From positions 1 through 19,724 of the forward strand of contig JAZNIV010000074.1 of NCBI GenBank assembly GCA_045577675.1: a DNA stretch of 19,724 bases. Reading direction: 5' to 3'. Of this stretch, positions 6,863-12,864 are shown one piece after another. Position 1 is the first letter of the stretch. Every line of letters starts with the position of its first letter. The notes under the pieces are model-generated. The model made no database searches. It had not been told where the DNA came from and saw nothing but the letters and a program-made list of their open reading frames with translations. Both the position numbers and the translations under genes were made by a program. Source of the DNA: UBA1738 sp045577675. Lineage in GTDB: Bacteria > Bacillota > Clostridia > UBA1381.

Positions 6863-8275
6863 TTATGCCTTTTCAAGAGTAAATGAGAATGTTGTTTTCA
6901 TTTTCGTTTTGTCTGCTGGCACGCTTTGTGCAGTAATCTGCTGAGAATGCAGATTCATAATATTCTTTACAAAGGATAATCCCAGACCTGCCCCTGTTTT
7001 GTCACGTCCTCTTGACTTATCGGTTTTGTAGAACCTGTCAAAAATATGCGGCAAATCCTTTTCACTTATGCCAATGCCATAGTTTGTTATGTCCACAGCG
7101 ATGTGTTTGTTTTTTTCATACACCTTTATATTTACCGTTGTCCCTTCAAAGCTGAATTTAATTGCATTATCCAAAAGATTTATAATCACCCGCTTAATTG
7201 CATCAGGGTCAGCAAGAACGTTTATAACATCACTTTCAAACCACACATCAAGCTCAAGGTTTTTATTTTCAATCTTCTGCTCCGCACTGATTATACAAAG
7301 ACGTATAGCCTCATTTATGTCAAACTTTTTCACCGACAGCTTGTATTCCGGCGATGTCATTTTTGTCATTTCAAACATCTCGTTTGTGAGTCGTGCGAGC
7401 CGCGTAGACTCCTCAAGAACAATATTTAGGTATTCCTTTTGCTTGTCCATTGGGATAGTGCCGTCAATAATGCCTTGCACAAAGCCGGAAATTGAGGTCA
7501 TAGGCGTTCTTAGCTCGTGAGAGATGTCCGAGATAAAGCTTGTACGCATTTCCTCAAGGTGTTTTAGGGAATCCGCCATATAGTTAAAGCTTGATGCAAG
7601 CTGTGCGATTTCGTCACACGAGGTGACGTTTACCCGTTTTTCAAATTTTCCGGACGCAATTTCAAGAACTGCACTGTTAATTTCCTTTAACGGCTTTGAA
7701 ATATGCCGTGACTCCAAAAACACAAGGCACATTGAAATAAACATAGCAATTATAAGTGACAGGAATATCATAAAAGAAAATTCCCGAACAGTACTTTTCA
7801 TAATTCCCGGCGGATAGAAATAAAATATTCCGCCGATTACGTCACTATTGTAGCTGATAGGAATACCAATCAGAAATGCCTCATTCATTTTCTGCGAATA
7901 GCTCCGCACCTTTCCACTTGCAACCTCGCCGGAGAGTACCTTTTCGGAGTAGTCATCCGGTACGATATGCCGTCTGTTCGTTGACGAAAAAACCGTGCCG
8001 CTGCCGTTAACAACAGTTATGTCTGCACCTATCATAAGCGACCAGGAGGCTATTGTGGAATCATAAACTCTGCGGTATCTTGCGTCAAATTCGTCCATGG
8101 CAATTGCCGTAGTAAGGTATTCAATGCTTCCTGCCGCTCTTTTAGCAGAGCTTAACCGCTCGTCAAAAACGTACCTGTTTAAAAGTCCGAACATTGAAAC
8201 AGAAACCGTTGCAACCACGAAGAAAATTATGGCTGTACTTGTCCAGAAAAGTCTCTGGAAAATGGTTTTAAACAT
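6863..8275 (-). CDS. Membrane sensor histidine kinase (PhoR/ResE-type)
   Basis: A 470-aa kinase. TM1 is at about 13-36 and TM2 at 166-187, enclosing an extracytoplasmic domain of about 130 residues that looks Cache/PAS-like (VVNGSGTVFSST, then LIGIPISYNSDVIGGIFYF). HAMP follows (188-240), then HisKA with phospho-accepting His253 in SHELRTP. The ATPase has an N box NLLDNAIKFS (367-376), G1 DITNYGIGI (395-403), F box IFDRFYKTDKSR and G2 GAGLGLS (428-434). All catalytic boxes are intact. The sensing domain contains no cysteine, so direct thiol sensing outside the cell is unlikely despite the link to trxB. The signal is unknown. AGGGG is eight bases upstream of the start; the response regulator ends 11 bases before it. 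Confidence 0.93.
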   Translation of the reverse strand: MFKTIFQRLFWTSTAIIFFVVATVSVSMFGLLNRYVFDERLSSAKRAAGSIEYLTTAIAMDEFDARYRRVYDSTIASWSLMIGADITVVNGSGTVFSSTNRRHIVPDDYSEKVLSGEVASGKVRSYSQKMNEAFLIGIPISYNSDVIGGIFYFYPPGIMKSTVREFSFMIFLSLIIAMFISMCLVFLESRHISKPLKEINSAVLEIASGKFEKRVNVTSCDEIAQLASSFNYMADSLKHLEEMRTSFISDISHELRTPMTSISGFVQGIIDGTIPMDKQKEYLNIVLEESTRLARLTNEMFEMTKMTSPEYKLSVKKFDINEAIRLCIISAEQKIENKNLELDVWFESDVINVLADPDAIKRVIINLLDNAIKFSFEGTTVNIKVYEKNKHIAVDITNYGIGISEKDLPHIFDRFYKTDKSRGRDKTGAGLGLSFVKNIMNLHSQQITAQSVPADKTKMKTTFSFTLEKA

Positions 8276-8286
8276 AACCCTCGCCC

Positions 8287-8973
8287 CTATTTCTTAACCT
8301 CAAATTTGTAGCCCACACCCCAAACGGTTTTAAGCTGCCAGTCGCTTTCTGCTCCCTCAAGCTTTTCCCTTAAACGCTTGATATGCACATCTACGGTACG
8401 GGAATCGCCGAAATAGTCAAACCCCCATACCTCTTCTAAAAGCTGTTCTCTTGTGTAAACCCTGTTGGGGTTTGACGCAAGGAAGTAAAGTAGCTCAATT
8501 TCCTTAGGCGGTGCATCCACCAATTCTCCGTTTATATGCAATTCATAATTTTCTATGTTAATTGAGAGGTTAGTAAAGCTGACCTCCTTAGAATGTGCAG
8601 GCTCCGGCGACTCGCTCCTTCTCAAAACCGCCTTAACTCTTGCCAAAAGCTCCTTTGCCTCAAAAGGCTTAGTCATATAGTCGTCTGCACCAAGCTCTAA
8701 TCCCAATACCTTGTCAAAGGTATCCGATTTTGCCGTAAGCATAATTATCGGAGTAGCTGATGATTTTCTTATTTCCTTGCAAACCTGCCAACCATCCACA
8801 CCGGGCAGCATCAGGTCGAGTATAACCAAATCCGGTGCCTGAGAGCGAAACTGTGCCAATGCCTCGTCTCCGCTGTACGCACAGACAGTCTTAAAGCCTT
8901 CCTTTTCAAGATAAAGCCGTATAAGCTCAACAATATTTTTTTCGTCGTCTACAATTAAAATTTTACTGTTCAT
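8287..8973 (-). CDS. OmpR-family response regulator
   Basis: A 228-aa transcription factor. The receiver domain (1-120) has Asp9/Asp10, phospho-accepting Asp53 in LDLMLPG, Thr80 and Lys102 (TKPF). The C-terminal winged helix (about 128-226) has the PPKEIELLYFLASNPNRVYTREQLLEEVWG pattern and the recognition helix SRTVDVHIKRLREKL. Partner of the kinase that follows after 11 bases. The nearest AGGGAGG is about 26 bases before the ATG, with an in-frame stop between, so the start has only a weak ribosome binding site; translation may depend on leader structure. Regulon not visible here; its own operon, including trxB, is a plausible target. Confidence 0.94.
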   Translation of the reverse strand: MNSKILIVDDEKNIVELIRLYLEKEGFKTVCAYSGDEALAQFRSQAPDLVILDLMLPGVDGWQVCKEIRKSSATPIIMLTAKSDTFDKVLGLELGADDYMTKPFEAKELLARVKAVLRRSESPEPAHSKEVSFTNLSINIENYELHINGELVDAPPKEIELLYFLASNPNRVYTREQLLEEVWGFDYFGDSRTVDVHIKRLREKLEGAESDWQLKTVWGVGYKFEVKK

Positions 8974-9027
8974 AGTAGTATATCAGAAATACTTCTGTTC
9001 CTCCCTTTGTAAAATCCCCTTTTTCAT

Positions 9028-9036
9028 ATTATACCA
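9028..9036 (-). promoter_or_regulatory. Proximal promoter core of the regulator-kinase-trxB operon
   Basis: TGGTATAAT on the minus strand is a perfect -10 with an extended TGn. The best -35, TTGCAA (9059-9054), is 20 bases away, longer than usual, so the extended -10 may carry the activity. The leader to the ATG at 8973 would be about 48 bases. Confidence 0.55.
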
Positions 9037-9040
9037 CAAA

Positions 9041-9070
9041 TAAAAATGCTTGCTTGCAAGTGCATTTTTA
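9041..9070 (-). terminator. Terminator-like hairpin in the distal leader
   Basis: TAAAAATGC pairs with GCATTTTTA over 9 bp, with CTTGCAAG in the loop, followed on the minus strand by TTTG. It lies between the two minus-strand promoter cores and could stop transcripts from the distal one. The stem is mostly A-T, so its strength is uncertain. Confidence 0.4.
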
Positions 9071-9081
9071 TGAAGTGATAC

Positions 9082-9135
9082 AATATTCTTTAGAAACACA
9101 AAAATCTTTGATTTTGTATTGTTTCTAAGAATATT
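9082..9135. repeat. 54-bp near-palindrome
   Basis: AATATTCTTTAGAAAC (9082-9097) matches the complement of GTTTCTAAGAATATT (9121-9135) except for one extra T. The inner part continues with ACAAAAATC/GATTTTGT, a small bulge and a TTT loop. It overlaps the distal minus-strand -10, and an RNA starting there (about 9126) would begin with this stem-loop. It could be an operator, a 5' stabilising hairpin, or a small mobile-repeat relic. Confidence 0.6.
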
Positions 9136-9162
9136 ATACCACAACCACAATAAAAAGTGCAA
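9133..9162 (-). promoter_or_regulatory. Distal promoter of the regulator-kinase-trxB operon
   Basis: Minus strand: TTGCAC (9162-9157), 18 bases, TATAAT (9138-9133), with TGG as extended -10. The 14-base TTGTGGTATAATAT around the -10 is repeated exactly at the proximal promoter 105 bp downstream. Confidence 0.55.
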
Positions 9163-9242
9163 GTATTACCAAATCTTTTAACAATATGTTAACATCATTT
9201 GACTAAATATCATCAAACTTTGCATATAAGCTTAAAACATTG

Positions 9243-9270
9243 TTGCAAAATTATTATTTTATGGTATAAT
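9243..9270 (+). promoter_or_regulatory. Divergent plus-strand promoter
   Basis: TTGCAA (9243-9248), 16 bases, TATAAT (9265-9270), with TGG extended -10. GGTATAATATTCTTA (9263-9277) is identical to the distal minus-strand promoter core read on the other strand (9140-9126). It drives the 9-codon ORF and the structured region up to the hairpin at 9523-9600. The remainder of 9163-9242 is AT-rich with no gene. Confidence 0.65.
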
Positions 9271-9322
9271 ATTCTTAAGATACAATATAAATATCAAAAT
9301 TTTTAACAAAGGAAGTATAAAA

Positions 9323-9352
9323 ATGAAATTAGGTATAGTAATACGACCATGA
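9323..9352 (+). CDS. 9-codon ORF ending Arg-Pro-UGA
   Basis: MKLGIVIRP, then TGA. AAAGGAAG lies seven bases before the ATG and a good promoter lies about 50 bases further up, so the signals are those of a real gene but the frame ends after nine codons. Two readings: a regulatory leader peptide (a C-terminal Arg-Pro before UGA is also the end of the TnaC arrest peptide), or the first codons of a host gene cut off by integration of the element to the right. Neither can be decided here. Confidence 0.4.
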   Translation: MKLGIVIRP

Positions 9353-9429
9353 ATTTCATATATTGCTATGTATCTCTATAAAGTGCTTTAAATCAGCATA
9401 TTTCAAGGTTTTGAAAAAGATTCAATCAC

Positions 9430-9484
9430 CATATAATTCTATGTTACGCCATACTATTCTATATTAAAATGGCGTAGAATATGG
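9430..9484. repeat. Imperfect inverted repeat
   Basis: TACGCCAT (9445-9452) and ATGGCGTA (9469-9476) are perfect complements 16 bases apart. Outside them CATAT..TTCTA and TAGAATATG continue the symmetry with two small insertions on the left. It could be a hairpin of the plus-strand transcript or a protein or recombinase site. 9353-9522 otherwise holds no gene. Confidence 0.45.
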
Positions 9485-9522
9485 AGTAGAGAGTCTGACA
9501 CCCAAATTGAATAAACTTTTAA

Positions 9523-9600
9523 GTCTTTAAATATTAAAAGAAGTCTATTATTGATTACTTAATTGTGATTGATAATAGGCTTCTTTTAGTATTTAAGGAT
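9523..9600 (+). terminator. Very long plus-strand hairpin, probable terminator
   Basis: Positions 9523-9558 pair with 9565-9600 without a single mismatch, 36 pairs around the loop TTAATT. All the non-Watson-Crick pairs are U-G on the plus strand (they would be A-C mismatches on minus), so the structure is kept for plus-strand RNA. The inner part, AAAAGAAG...CTTCTTTTAG, has the form of a terminator with A and T tracts. The stem is far longer than a usual terminator. Confidence 0.7.
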
Positions 9601-9656
9601 ATATTTATATTACGATACTAAAACCGCTGCCATACCATAAAAACAAAGGAGATATT

Positions 9657-9827
9657 ATGTATTACATAGGAAATTTTTACGGGTTTCTTCTCTTTGAAGA
9701 AGACGATGGAACAGTTTGCATTTCTCAGGGTTCGTCTACATTTAAGGAGAAGTATAAAAACATTGATGAAGCAAAAGAACAAATAAGAGTGTGGAGCAAA
9801 AAGCAAAATAACAAGCACTTAAAATAA
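9657..9827 (+). CDS. 56-aa hypothetical protein, first gene of the tail-type operon
   Basis: MYYIGNFYGFLLFEEDD at the start, then a charged Lys/Glu-rich C-terminal half ending KQNNKHLK. No family is recognised. AAAGGAG lies seven bases before the ATG, a strong ribosome binding site, and the gene is followed after 37 bases by the OB-like gene on the same strand. I see no clear promoter between the long hairpin at 9600 and this start. Confidence 0.65.
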   Translation: MYYIGNFYGFLLFEEDDGTVCISQGSSTFKEKYKNIDEAKEQIRVWSKKQNNKHLK

Positions 9828-9864
9828 CGATTTTATTGGCAAACATGAAAGGAGTGAATGTAAA

Positions 9865-10173
9865 ATGGATAAAGCAAGAGAAGCTGATATTCTAGCTAAA
9901 GGTATTTTTGATGCAATAGAAAGTGTTGCTAAAAATATTACTAAGAAAACACTAAAGCAAAGAGGTATTGAACAGACATTTGATGCCATGGTTATATCCG
10001 TTGATGAGAACAACAAGACTGCCGATGTTGACTACGGAGATAGAATATTTAATGCTCTTCCAAATAAAACTGGAGAGAGTTTAAAAGTCGGTGATGCTGT
10101 TAGAATATTTGCCAAAAGCGACCTTTTGACGGATATGTATATTGGTGCCACAGTTACAATGCGAACTATTTAA
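9865..10173 (+). CDS. Phage OB-like structural protein A
   Basis: A 102-aa protein with an N-terminal amphipathic helix (residues 1-35) and a small beta-rich domain: FDAMVISVDENNKTADVDYGD, then ALPNKTGESLKVGDAVRIF and MYIGATV. This layout (helix, then a strand-rich domain with a PNKTG..L..GD turn) is common in small structural proteins near the tail and baseplate genes of Firmicutes phages. The same motif recurs in the last gene of this operon (18743-19045), so the two look like paralogs. AAGGAG lies ten bases before the ATG. Precise role (tail tip, baseplate hub, decoration) cannot be said from sequence alone. Confidence 0.55.
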   Translation: MDKAREADILAKGIFDAIESVAKNITKKTLKQRGIEQTFDAMVISVDENNKTADVDYGDRIFNALPNKTGESLKVGDAVRIFAKSDLLTDMYIGATVTMRTI

Positions 10174-10196
10174 CGATAAGGAGAAAAGAAAATATA

Positions 10197-10541
10197 ATGA
10201 ACGAAAAAATTATTAGACCCGGTGTAATTCAAAGAATATTTGACTTAACAAGAAACAGAAATCAAAACTATAATACTGAAGCAATCAGCAACATTTTGAC
10301 CGCCTTTCTTGATGTGATTGAAGACACCATATCAAAAGGTGATTCAATTATTTTAAATGGTTATATGACTATTGAAGCACGACACAGACCGCAGAAAGAA
10401 ATTTATTGTGTAGGTAAAGGAAAAGAGATTACTATACCTGAACAGTATAGGGCGTATATTAAACCCGGCTCAAAACTTGCAAAAGCAGCAAAACAATACA
10501 CGGAAAAGAAGATAGGAGCGGTGAATGAATACAATATTTAA
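10197..10541 (+). CDS. Diverged HU/IHF-like DNA-binding protein 1
   Basis: A 114-aa protein with the HU/IHF pattern: helical dimer region AISNILTAFLDVIEDTISKGDSI (about 29-51), the turn and strand IILNGYMTIEARHR (about 50-63), a short arm region, then AYIKPGSKLAKAAK (about 86-99) matching the family end PxFKPGKxLKxAV. HU proteins bend and compact DNA as dimers. Here the first 28 residues are an extension and the beta-arm is altered, so DNA binding is not certain. Its 3' end overlaps the second HU-like gene by 17 bases, suggesting they are made together and may form a heterodimer. Confidence 0.75.
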   Translation: MNEKIIRPGVIQRIFDLTRNRNQNYNTEAISNILTAFLDVIEDTISKGDSIILNGYMTIEARHRPQKEIYCVGKGKEITIPEQYRAYIKPGSKLAKAAKQYTEKKIGAVNEYNI

Positions 10542-10881
10542 ACCTGAGTTGATTGACAGAATATCCGCAAAGCTCAAAACACAACAAAAAGAAAAATTTG
10601 TAGTTGGCGGTAATAAACACACATATCAGAAAAGATACCATTTAACAATTACTGAAGCAATCATAGCAAAAGTATTAGATGCTTTTTGGGAAGTTGTTGC
10701 AGACACTATAACAAACGGAGATAAGATACAAGTTCAGCACTATTTATCTATATATCCAAAGTATATTACCAATGGCAAGGCTGATAATTATTGCGTTAAG
10801 GTAAAAGTGATGGAAAGATTAAAAAGAGCTTGTAAAATTCTTACCGAGAATGAAAAGAGAAAGGGTGTTCAGAATGAGTGA
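10525..10881 (+). CDS. Diverged HU/IHF-like protein 2
   Basis: A 118-aa protein that looks like a further-diverged paralog of the preceding one: FKPELIDRISAKLK at the N terminus, then the helix pair ITEAIIAKVLDAFWEVVADTITNGDKI (about 41-67), the strand QVQHYLSIYPKYI, and a closing VKVMERLKRACKIL. The helix-strand order and the NGDKIQ turn match HU, but the arm and the proline-tipped PGK segment are gone. AGGAG is seven bases before the ATG, inside the previous gene. The stop overlaps the next start by eight bases. It may be a partner subunit of the first protein or have taken on a structural role. Confidence 0.65.
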   Translation: MNTIFKPELIDRISAKLKTQQKEKFVVGGNKHTYQKRYHLTITEAIIAKVLDAFWEVVADTITNGDKIQVQHYLSIYPKYITNGKADNYCVKVKVMERLKRACKILTENEKRKGVQNE

Positions 10882-11122
10882 CATAAAATGGATAGATTCA
10901 TTCACAAGAGCGTTAGCAGACGTTACAGAGCCGGAGAAAAGAAGTTTAATCTATATGGTACTTATCGGCATTATCAATGAATATAAGAACGGCACTTATG
11001 ATGGTATGGACGGTATAGAAATATTGAACTTTTTCGGTATAAACTGTAGGCACATTTCCGCTTCTGCTACGGAAGAAAAAGAGAAAAAGATTAAAAAGAA
11101 AACAAAGGAGAAAACGGGATAA
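10874..11122 (+). CDS. 82-aa hypothetical protein with basic tail
   Basis: MSDIKWIDSFTRALADVTEPEKRS begins a mostly helical protein; the end is a Lys/Glu run (EEKEKKIKKKTKEK). No family is recognised. The frame is open back to 10850, but AAAGGGTG sits about eight bases before ATG 10874. It overlaps the stop of the second HU-like gene and ends two bases before the next ORF. Size and position (two small ORFs ahead of a tape measure gene) resemble tail assembly chaperones, which is a positional guess only. Confidence 0.55.
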   Translation: MSDIKWIDSFTRALADVTEPEKRSLIYMVLIGIINEYKNGTYDGMDGIEILNFFGINCRHISASATEEKEKKIKKKTKEKTG

Positions 11123-11123
11123 T

Positions 11124-11366
11124 ATGAACAAGGTTTTATATTTACAAGAATGTTATTTTAGGTTGCCTGAGAACTTTAGCGGAAGCTGCGGAGAAGCATT
11201 AATGCTACTTGCAAAACGCAGATTAGAGCAAGAAAAAAATAAGGCAATTTTAAACGAAGCAGACAATGATAATAGAATAAAGGACTTTTGGAACAACACG
11301 GATGCACGATGTACTATGTCTTATAGCATTAGTTCTGAAGACGTATTAAAAGCAAAAAGTAATTAA
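11124..11366 (+). CDS. 80-aa hypothetical protein
   Basis: MNKVLYLQECYFRLPENFSG, then a helical Ala/Leu/Lys stretch, ending SSEDVLKAKSN. No family recognised. AAAGGAG is about 13 bases before the ATG, farther than usual, while the previous stop is one base upstream, so translation is probably coupled. The upstream frame is open through the A-rich end of the previous gene. Positional candidate for the second tail assembly chaperone ORF. Confidence 0.5.
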   Translation: MNKVLYLQECYFRLPENFSGSCGEALMLLAKRRLEQEKNKAILNEADNDNRIKDFWNNTDARCTMSYSISSEDVLKAKSN

Positions 11367-11518
11367 GAGGTGAGACTACAGCCGTATAAGTGTAGGAACT
11401 CCCATCTGCCCGGAGTAAAAAGAAAGTTTGCAGAACCATGATCAAGCATAGTTGACTTTACCGCTTCGGTGAGGTCTATTTTTATGCCTGAATTTGTGGG
11501 TATTATAAAGGAGGAACG
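11367..11518 (+). other. Hairpin-rich spacer ahead of the endonuclease gene
   Basis: A 152-base gap in an otherwise gapless operon. It holds CTACA/TGTAG (11376-11395), ACTCC/GGAGT (11398-11416) and then a terminator hairpin. AAAGGAGG for the next gene is at its right end. No convincing ORF: a GTG-started 23-codon frame at 11370 has no ribosome binding site. It may be the upstream part of the mobile endonuclease unit or a structured RNA. Confidence 0.4.
11454..11483 (+). terminator. Terminator upstream of the endonuclease gene
   Basis: GACTTTACC (11454-11462) pairs with GGTGAGGTC (11468-11476) over nine positions including two G-U, loop GCTTC, followed by TATTTTTAT. It would reduce read-through from the upstream tail genes. 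Confidence 0.6.
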
Positions 11519-12784
11519 ATGAATGATAATAACAACAAAAGAGAGGTACAACCTCTTTTAAAACAAACAAAAGTATGTAGTAAATGTAGGAGAAATTTAC
11601 CGCTCGATAGATTTGGGATAGATGGGAAAAAAATAATAAAGTCTATATGCAAAAGCTGTTGTAGCACATATTTAACAATGAAAAAAGGAAATATGTCCGA
11701 AGATGACATAATAACAATAGAAAGATTATATAAAGAACCGCTCCCTATAAGAATACTTGATGTAAAACAAGCTGAAATAAACCCCATTGCGGAAGATGAA
11801 TGTTTCGTAGAGTTAATTGACTATAAGAGGGCGTGGATTTCTAATTATGGTAGAGTCTTAGAACACAATGGTAAAAAATATGTATTTAAACGCATAAAAA
11901 CAGATTACTCCGGTGAAAAGATTTGCACATTACAAGAAAATATATACAATGGTGAAAAATGGGTATTCCAAAAGAAAACTATTGAGGTGTGGCGATTAGT
12001 GGTATATGCCTTTATTGTAAACTTCGATATAGTTGGTAATACTCATTGTTGGCACAGAGGAAACAACAAGCATGATAATTATTATAAAAACATCTATCCC
12101 ATAAGTGAAAAACAGTATACCGCTATATTAGAAAGATATACTAATGGTGAAACCGATACGGAAAAAATGATTTTTGATATTATCAATAACATCGCCTATA
12201 AAGAAAATGATTGGTATGCCAACAAGTGGAAAAGAACAACATTTGGTATAGGATATTTAGGCTGTAACAATCCATCCGCTTCGGATAAAGATATATATGT
12301 AAAATGGGCTAATATGATGCAAAGATGCTATAGTGAAGAAGTACATAAGAATAAATCTTATTATATTCCCTGTACCGCAGATATTGAATGGCTTAACTTC
12401 TCCAATTATCGTGAATGGCATAAAAAGAACTCTATGGGTGATAGAAAGGTTGATTTAGATAAGGATGTTTTAATTCCCGGAAATACAGTATATGGTTCTG
12501 AAACCTGTACTCTTATTCCTCATTTTACGAATACCATTTTTGAATCACGTGGATTAGACACAAATATTGTGTTAAATAATGACACCGGCAAATATGATGT
12601 CACTATGTCTATTTTGAGTACAAAAAAGGATGTGGGCGCATTTGACACCCATGAGGAGGCTCAAAAGGGATATATTGAATATAAGCAGAATTATATTAGA
12701 GATTTTGCTGAAAAGTGCAAGGGTAAAGTCCCATATAAAACATACATTGCAATGTTAAATTGGAAAGTTGAAAAGAACAATTAA
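11519..12784 (+). CDS. Homing-endonuclease-like protein (Zn ribbon, NUMOD4/HNH-like, AP2-like)
   Basis: A 421-aa mosaic. Residues 20-47 form a zinc ribbon (Cys20, Cys23, Cys44, Cys47). FVELIDYKRAWISNYGRVL (96-114) resembles the NUMOD4 segment of HNH homing endonucleases. HCWHRGNNKHDNYYKNI (176-192) resembles an HNH core of the HxxHxNxKxDNxxxNL kind, with the paired His of the canonical motif partly lost. Residues 260-335 (WANMMQRCYSEE..., WLNFSNYREWH, LDKDVLIPGNTVYGSETC) match a module seen in phage endonuclease-type proteins, and 345-395 looks like a decayed AP2 DNA-binding domain. Most likely a selfish free-standing endonuclease gene lodged in the tail operon. AGGAGG is four bases before the ATG. 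Flanking terminators isolate it. Activity is uncertain because the catalytic motif is imperfect. Confidence 0.65.
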   Translation: MNDNNNKREVQPLLKQTKVCSKCRRNLPLDRFGIDGKKIIKSICKSCCSTYLTMKKGNMSEDDIITIERLYKEPLPIRILDVKQAEINPIAEDECFVELIDYKRAWISNYGRVLEHNGKKYVFKRIKTDYSGEKICTLQENIYNGEKWVFQKKTIEVWRLVVYAFIVNFDIVGNTHCWHRGNNKHDNYYKNIYPISEKQYTAILERYTNGETDTEKMIFDIINNIAYKENDWYANKWKRTTFGIGYLGCNNPSASDKDIYVKWANMMQRCYSEEVHKNKSYYIPCTADIEWLNFSNYREWHKKNSMGDRKVDLDKDVLIPGNTVYGSETCTLIPHFTNTIFESRGLDTNIVLNNDTGKYDVTMSILSTKKDVGAFDTHEEAQKGYIEYKQNYIRDFAEKCKGKVPYKTYIAMLNWKVEKNN

Positions 12785-12799
12785 ATCTTACAGTATCAT

Positions 12800-12840
12800 A
12801 AAGGCTATATTGGATATTGATTTATCTGATATAGCCTTTT
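12800..12840 (+). terminator. Terminator between endonuclease and tape measure genes
   Basis: Positions 12800-12816 pair with 12823-12839 over 17 pairs including two G-U, followed by TTTTC. AAAGGAG for the tape measure gene starts 12 bases later. Tail operons do not normally have a strong terminator directly before the tape measure gene. Confidence 0.75.
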
Positions 12841-12864
12841 CTGTTGTAAGGAAAGGAGACTAAT

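Noticed and set aside
9430..9484. Serine-integrase attP
   Set aside because: An integrated element should show hybrid attL/attR sites, not a symmetric attP, and no integrase gene is in the window.
9618..10016. Minus-strand ORFs opposite the first tail-operon genes
   Set aside because: Hydrophobic translations are expected opposite Lys/Glu-rich genes; no ribosome binding sites.
10874..11366. Canonical -1 frameshift of a gpG/gpGT pair
   Set aside because: The second ORF is in the +1 frame relative to the first, so a -1 slip would not join them.
11363..11787. Minus-strand ORFs across the endonuclease start region
   Set aside because: They are antisense to a well-supported gene and have no signals of their own.
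11367..12864. Group I intron carrying the endonuclease
   Set aside because: No P7 or guanosine-binding core is visible and the flanking ORFs end normally, so no split gene is implied.
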